Assembly: GCA_036417435.1 (NCBI GenBank)
Contig: CM070904.1
Span: 18,148,835 to 18,212,834, forward strand
Direction of reading: 5' to 3'
Source: Inia geoffrensis
Lineage: Eukaryota; Chordata; Mammalia; Artiodactyla; Iniidae
DNA: 64,000 bases
Of this stretch, positions 58,680-64,000 are shown piece by piece. Position 1 is the stretch's first letter. Each line of letters opens with the position of its first letter. The notes beneath the pieces are model-generated. The model made no database searches and was not told the DNA's origin. It saw nothing but the letters and a program-made list of their open reading frames with translations. Both the position numbers and the translations under genes were made by a program.

Positions 58680-58975
58680 CTTCTAGTTTTTTCCTGTGAT
58701 ATTTTAAATAGTTTTCATCATACCGTACTGTTTCCTGCTGTTTGCTCAACATATGACATAAGCATTTTCTTGCCATTAAAATTCTACAGGTTTAAAATGT
58801 TTATAATTTTATATGAAAAATGAAAACATTTTGTAAATGTAATTTTAATATGTAGGTAACATACCATCATGTACATGTTATCATTTACTTAATTCCCTAA
58901 ATGTTAGTCATTTAAATTGTTTCCATTTTTTCTGATTATAAACAATAAAGATAATTCCTTTGACTTAAAGTTTAG
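58680..58975. mobile_element. Old repeat resembling 9400-9690
   Basis: 'aacatatgacataagcattt', 'cattaaaattctacaggttt' and 'tgattataaacaataaagat' have the wording of an old L1-type 3' sequence. The similarity is weak and the class uncertain. Confidence 0.35.
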
Positions 58976-59446
58976 CATTCTACAATTACTCAAATGCCTT
59001 AGGAAGGCTGGAATACAAAATCTGATGACCTACCTGCACATTGAGAGAAGGAATTTGCCATGTGTTTTCTTGGAAGTGTTTTGTAAATGGGGTGGGTGTG
59101 AAATGGGAGGGTAGTTGGAGAGAGGGGCTCCCTGAAGGGGCAGGTGGCACAGAACAGAGAGGTTGGGTCAGCATAGCCCCCCTCACAGTGCTGACCACCT
59201 GACTGCACCCTCACACAAACCACTGAGCAGAACACAAGTGACTCAACCCCCCAGAGGGCCAGACATCTTGAGCATGTCCAGGGAGTATAAGGCTAATTCT
59301 AAATTTTAGGGCCAATTAGATTCCTGTACATTAAAAAAAAATACTGTGGTTGGGAAAAACTGTGATTCAGTCTCCATCAGAAGTCATATCATCCACCAGA
59401 AAAGGTATTTTCCAAATGGTCACAGAGCTCCTTTAAGAAGGTTCTG
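58976..59446. other. Unique DNA, nothing recognised
   Basis: No repeat or exon recognised. Confidence 0.4.
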
Positions 59447-59677
59447 AGTTCATTTGTATCATTTCTTTTTAGATTCTGCATATAAGTGATATCATACAAT
59501 ATTTCTCTTTCTCTGTGTGACTTACTTCACTTAGTGTGATAATATCTAGGTTCATCCCTGTTGCTGCAAATGGCATTATTTCACTGTTTTTAATGACTGA
59601 GTAATATTCCACTGTATATATGTACCACATCTTCTTTATCCATTCCTCTGCAATGGACATTGAGGTTGCTTCCATGT
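59447..59677 (-). mobile_element. L1 ORF2/3'UTR fragment without 3' end
   Basis: Reverse-complement L1: 'agattctgcatataagtgat', 'gactgagtaatattccactg', 'catcttctttatccattcct'. It lacks the rest of the 3' UTR and the poly(A) at its left border, and stops at 'ttgcttccatgt', exactly where the SINE duplication begins. Confidence 0.88.
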
Positions 59678-59689
59678 TGAAACATTCTT

Positions 59690-59892
59690 TTTTTGTGTGT
59701 GTGGTACGCGGGCTTCTCACTGTTGTGGCCTCTACCGTTGCAGAGCACAGGCTCCGGACGCGCAGGCTCAGCGGCCATGGCTCATGGGCCCAGCCGCTGC
59801 ATGGCACGTGGGATCTTCCCGGACCGGGGCACGAACCCATGTCCCCTGCATCGGCAGGCGGACTCTCAACCACTGTGCCACCAGGGAAGCCC
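59690..59892 (-). mobile_element. Short CHR-type SINE (cetacean form)
   Basis: Reverse-complement short SINE: 'ccaccagggaagccc' at the right is the 5' head. The left tail is T-rich with TG units. The 12-bp duplication tgaaacattctt is at 59678-59689 and 59893-59904. Confidence 0.95.
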
Positions 59893-59904
59893 TGAAACAT
59901 TCTT

Positions 59905-61184
59905 GATAGATATATTCACCTCTTAAAGAGGTAGAGGAGATGCAGTATTTAAAAAACCAAAGAGAATGGAGTTAGAGGGTGTGTAATTTCAGGAGCTAAT
60001 TTCTGAAGGCAGCCCACAACCTTTTCTGAAGATGGGATTAAGAAGAGATTGGACAATACTATTTCATGTCTGGTTTTAAAAGTGGGGAGGCAGCTAGGGG
60101 CAGATGCAGAGTTATAGGGAAAGATGTCCTTTCACAGAACTATTCTATAACAAAGTGTTTGTGAAGCCTCTCAGTTTATATGCCTTTTCTTTTAAGTCCC
60201 AATGTAATTAAATCAAGTCAGCAATAACAAAATATCATAAATAATTTTAGTGTGTAATATATGCTGACAAATGCTATTAAGGAGATGGCTGCAATAGACA
60301 GGGAAATATTTAGTATGACTTCATCTGAATGTTATATTGTTAAGGAAACTCAATAATGAGTTTCACTTTAATTATTCCCATGAAGTGACTTCTCTAAATG
60401 ACTTTAAAATCATGACCAGAAGTACTTCAAGAACTTCCGAACTGCTTTTAGGGAGGACTTGCTGACTTTATCAAGTTTATACGAAATATTCCAGGTATAA
60501 AAAAAAATATGTACATAGAACTCTTACTACTACTGATGCATGGTTCACTGGTCACCTTTTAAAATAGGTTTACCGAACTTCCAATGAGTTTTTATTCTGT
60601 TTAGTTCTAACTAGATGACAACCATCTAACCATCTGTCTTGGAATTTCCATGACAGTTCTAATTACATATATTCCATGTCAGTCCTTACAAACCATATAT
60701 TGGCCTAGATATGTCAATGTAATGGTGTCAAAACTCCTCTTATAAGATGATTCTCCACTCTTGAAAATGACACAAAAATCCTTTGTCAGACTATATGTGA
60801 TTTCTTATTTGAAAAATATTATCACTCCATTGGTTTTATGAAAAAAGCTGAATTGATGGTATCTGACTTTAAAAATATGTTCCACATTCCCTCTGTCACT
60901 CAAACCTTAGGTTTCCACCCCTATTGTGTACTTTAATATTCAAAAAAAATTAAAAATATATTATTCATTGACAATGTGCAGTAGGGAGGTAATGAGTTAG
61001 AGATACATGGAATTATCATTACCTGCAAAATTGGCATCATTATCACAATAACATTACTAAAAAACATAATATGCACAGTTCCTATTCTAAGTGATTTATC
61101 TGCTATGCCTGCATCACTGTGATTTTCAAGACTAAGTGTAGTATTGTATGTCGGAGGCCTCCGTTCATTCACTCTTGCGTGTAA
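59905..61184. other. Unique DNA, nothing recognised
   Basis: About 1.3 kb of AT-rich transposon-poor DNA without recognised exons. Confidence 0.4.
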
Positions 61185-61690
61185 TCGTTTTACAAATATT
61201 TATTGAGTATCTTCTTTGTGCCAGGCTTTGTATGATGTACTGAATATACAATGAGAACAAAACAGCCACGATGTCTATGCACAGGGAACTTAATAGCTGG
61301 TCAAAGATGACACTGAAGCTGAAACATGAAGGATACAAGAGAATTAGCCAAGCAAAGGGAAAGCAGAGGGGCAAGCAAGGAGAGGGAACAGCATGTGGAA
61401 AGATCCTGAGCAAAGAAAGTGCTTGAAATAGTCAAGAACTGAAACAAAACACGTGTGATAAAGTAAAGTGAATTTGGGGACAGTGGCATGAGGACGGAGA
61501 GGGTCTAAAGGTCTTATGGAATTAAACAAGGTCTAAAGGTCTTATGGAGTAGCTTGGATTTTACTTTACGGGGATGGGAAGGAAGTATTGTGTTTCCATC
61601 AGAGGTGTAAAATGACAAGATACATATTTTAGAAACATCACTATGGCTGCTCTGTGGAGATTAAAGAAGGGTAAGAGTAGAAGCGGATCA
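61185..61690 (+). mobile_element. L2 LINE fragment
   Basis: 'aaatatttattgagtatctt', 'ctttgtgccaggctttgtat', 'gcatgtggaaagatcctgag' and a later 'tatggctgctctgtggag' follow the common L2 segment, diverged. It contains the 19-bp direct duplication at 61502-61548. Confidence 0.65.
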
Positions 61691-62130
61691 GGATGGTAAA
61701 TCATCTCTTGTGCTTATCAGTATTTGTTTTCTTCTTCTTTGAAGGACAAAGAAGACAGTCACTTCTAGGCTCTTTAGTACTTTGATTGGTCCATGTGACT
61801 GATCTGGTGGAGGGGCCATGAACCAACGTGATACGAAGCACTTTTGAGCCCAAGTACAGAGCTGAGTGTGCGTCCTCTGTGTGTTTCCCCTCTTACCCCA
61901 GCAGGCACGGAGGTGTGTGCTCCATGCGGGTCATCTCCTGGAAGTTGGAAACGCTCTCATTCTGGGTCTTTAGTAACCGCAAGGAGAAGAGATGGCTCCC
62001 ATCCACCCCATCTGTCACCTACTAATCCACACCAGACTGTAGCATGAATGAGAGATAAATGTGTTATGTTAAGGACTCTGAGATTTCAGCACCACTTTGC
62101 TACCTCAAGCTGGCCTAACCTATTCTGACA
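61691..62130 (+). mobile_element. Old LTR-like (MaLR-type) relic
   Basis: 'tgattggtccatgtgactga', 'gaccatgaac'-like wording at 61815, then the end 'ggactctgagatttcagcac', 'tttgctacctcaagctggcc' and 'taacctattctgac' resemble the end of MaLR-type LTRs. No coding part. The two overlapping ORFs at 61828-62047 are shadows. Confidence 0.4.
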
Positions 62131-62264
62131 AAAACATGGGGATAAGAGCCCTCAGTTTTGCAGGTGTGAGACAGTCAATATAGTGACATGTAAGAGCAAA
62201 TCACAGCAGCACGGACATAGCAGATACTAAGAAAAGGGCAGCTAGAGACTGTTATTATTTACTC

Positions 62265-62350
62265 TGTCGATTCTAGTCTCAGTTCTGTTATTAACTAACT
62301 CTCTGGACTTTGGGTGACCCCTTCAGCTTTCTGAATCTCGATTCCCTGCC
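62265..62350 (+). mobile_element. MIR SINE fragment
   Basis: 'ctcagttctgttattaacta', 'ctctctggactttgggtgac' and 'tcagctttctgaatctcgat' follow the MIR centre. Confidence 0.55.
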
Positions 62351-62904
62351 CTTCTGAATGAGGGATTTGTACTGTATCTCCAAAACTGACAACGCAGGAT
62401 TCTAAGCTGATGGGATAAAAATGCAGGGGAGTTCATGGTAATTTGAAAATCTGGACAACACTTTCCCTTTCTCTTCTTCCATCCAGCAGAATAAGCATCT
62501 TCTTTGGATACCAGGTCAACAGATAAGTGGCCCCAGGAGCCAGGACACTGATGCTCTCCTTTGCATAAAGAAAGAAGTGAAACAATTCAGAATTCTTCTA
62601 AGTCCATCAAACAAATCCTTAATTTCTCTGGAGACTTACAAGCCCAGTAGCTAACATGGGAAAAGAAAGGCACTGATTCTTCTAGCTAAGACAGGTCACA
62701 GGTGTTGATAAATTACCGCTAAGAGATTTTCCAGTTTTAATTTCTGTCCTCTTCCGAGAACTGCCAGATGAATCATAAAATCTCCAGAACCACTGACTTG
62801 GACTTCCAAATGAGAGGGAAGTTTGGGCTTTCTCCACGTCCTGGACATTTCTGTGAGCAGACAGTGCATGTAATCCATTCATGTGACAACATTTCTCAGA
62901 AAAT
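62351..62904. other. Unique DNA, nothing recognised
   Basis: Opposite-strand ORFs at 62682-62959 overlap and have no domain. Confidence 0.4.
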
Positions 62905-63090
62905 CAGGGCTCTGGCTCCAAAGCTGCCATTAACTAGCTCTGTGATTCCGGACAAATAACTCTACTTCCTCCATGGCTCAGGATCCTCATGTGTAAAATA
63001 GTGATAGTAATACCCGCCTTATGTATCTCCTGGGGTTGCCCTAATGATCAAATGAGATGGAATTGAAGTGAATGTCCTTTGAAAAGCATA
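62905..63090 (+). mobile_element. MIR SINE
   Basis: 'ccattaactagctctgtgat', 'ggctcaggatcctcatgtgt', 'aaaatagtgatagtaatacc' and 'atgatcaaatgagatgg' follow MIR closely. Confidence 0.78.
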
Positions 63091-64000
63091 CTCTGCCTCA
63101 TGGATGCACTTGAAAATCATCAATGCATTGTTGTTATTATTGCTATCATGATCTTCCCTGCTCCAAGATCATTCATCTCAAGGGATCAAGGACCAACAAA
63201 GAAAAAAAAAAAAGAAAAGAAAAGCATCCTCAACGCCTCCCTTCTCTGTTTGATGCATGATGTGGCTGTGAAGGAAGTTTGCTGACTTAAAAATGTAAAC
63301 AGCCTCTTTCCACTGAGATGATTTTCCTTATACAGAAAGAAACAACTGGTTTTTTTTTTTTCTTTCTTAATGCATATGAATTTCTATTCTCCTGAGAGAT
63401 CCTAACTGCTTTATCTCTGTAATCAGTTTACCTTCCCAGGTGCTTGCTATTCACTGAATAAACTCACTAAAGTAAGTATCTATTCCTCAGATCTCATGGG
63501 AGTCTAGCCGACAATTTTACCCAATTCTCAACCCCAGGGACACTGGTTGACATAAAATTTTAAAACAAGCCAAAGGAATTGGAGACAATGGTCTACAACG
63601 CAAGCACACACCTAAGGCACGCTATGAGGTCAATGAGGTGGGGAGGTGCGGAGGGGTACTTGGTGGAGTGCCTTTATCCAACAATCTGAGAGGCGCTATA
63701 AAATCCTCCTTCGTTAGGAAGCTTCTGCCTTTGGGGTTATAAGTCTTTTCAGACGTCCAGAGTTCTGTCTAGTGACGCAAATACATATGAGAGTGTATCT
63801 GAAATTATTAGCTAAAACCTTGGATGGACTTACTGAGAGCTTGCTGAGAGTAAGCTTTAACCTGGAGCTTTAACCCAAAAAAAGGGGGTGCATGTGTGGG
63901 GAGGGGCAGAAAAGGACAGAGAGATTATAAATAGAAACTTTAGAGTTAAATTATAGCGATCTAATCAAATAATTACAAAAATGACATAATTGCAGCCCAA
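63091..64000. other. Unique DNA, nothing recognised
   Basis: Contains an A-rich patch at 63199-63223 and a T run at 63350-63362. No gene recognised up to the window end. Confidence 0.4.

Noticed and set aside
1..64000. CRISPR array or bacterial operon
   Set aside because: No regularly spaced repeats with unique spacers and no prokaryotic gene layout; repeats are mammalian retroelements and microsatellites.

Overview
The window looks like nuclear DNA of a cetacean (whale or dolphin). The main reason is a set of tRNA-derived SINEs with the start 'gggcttccctggtggcgc'. Their short (about 210 bp) and long (about 330 bp) forms match the CHR family of Cetartiodactyla, and the short form resembles the 'cetacean deletion' type. 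There are also L1 3' ends of the cetartiodactyl kind (closing with 'actccaataaagatg' plus poly(A)) and old mammal-wide MIR, L2, hAT and Tigger relics. The ORFs are short, eukaryotic-looking and mostly fall in repeats. There is no sign of bacterial or viral gene organisation.

No protein-coding gene could be recognised. The 64 kb are intergenic or lie inside a very large intron. The only non-repeat coding candidate is a 62-codon segment on the minus strand (5250-5435) behind a splice-acceptor-like site, reported at low confidence. The longest ORFs are the decayed C-terminal part of L1 ORF2 (24950-26364, 45233-46960, 53384-54440, 39172-40069), with the CX3CX7HX4C cysteine motif.

Layout. 1-1390: very old L1/HAL1-like element. 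1.4-6.3 kb: unique DNA with a short SINE, an L2 tail, a MIR and the exon candidate. 6.3-6.75 kb: Tigger-like DNA transposon. 7-13 kb: mostly unique, with a MIR and an LTR-like repeat. 13.4-15.5 kb: nested hAT pair, old L1 with a long SINE inside it, and a short SINE at its tail. 15.5-24 kb: mainly unique with an LTR-like repeat, an L1 stub and microsatellites. 24.5-27.4 kb: hAT relic, then two separate L1 insertions 27 bp apart, the second carrying a SINE. 28-35 kb: SINEs, MIRs, microsatellites, L1 stub. 35.1-37.3 kb: transposon-poor AT-rich DNA. 37.4-42.1 kb: long SINE, MIR/L2, 3'-truncated L1, polypurine tract. 42-49 kb: L2/MIR relics, an L1 with a nested SINE, an old L1M. 49-53 kb: unique DNA, a TG/CA hairpin, a split MIR, a long SINE. 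53.3-55.7 kb: SINE-L1 chimera, hAT relic, twin-primed L1. 55.7-64 kb: L2 and MIR relics, two short SINEs (one abutting an L1 scrap), an LTR-like repeat and unique DNA.

The most informative structures are retrotransposition records: a SINE head joined directly to an L1 body, an L1 with a 5' inversion between matched target-site duplications, L1 pieces lacking a normal 3' end, and nested insertions that give relative ages. Family names for the oldest repeats come from memory of consensus sequences and were not checked by search.
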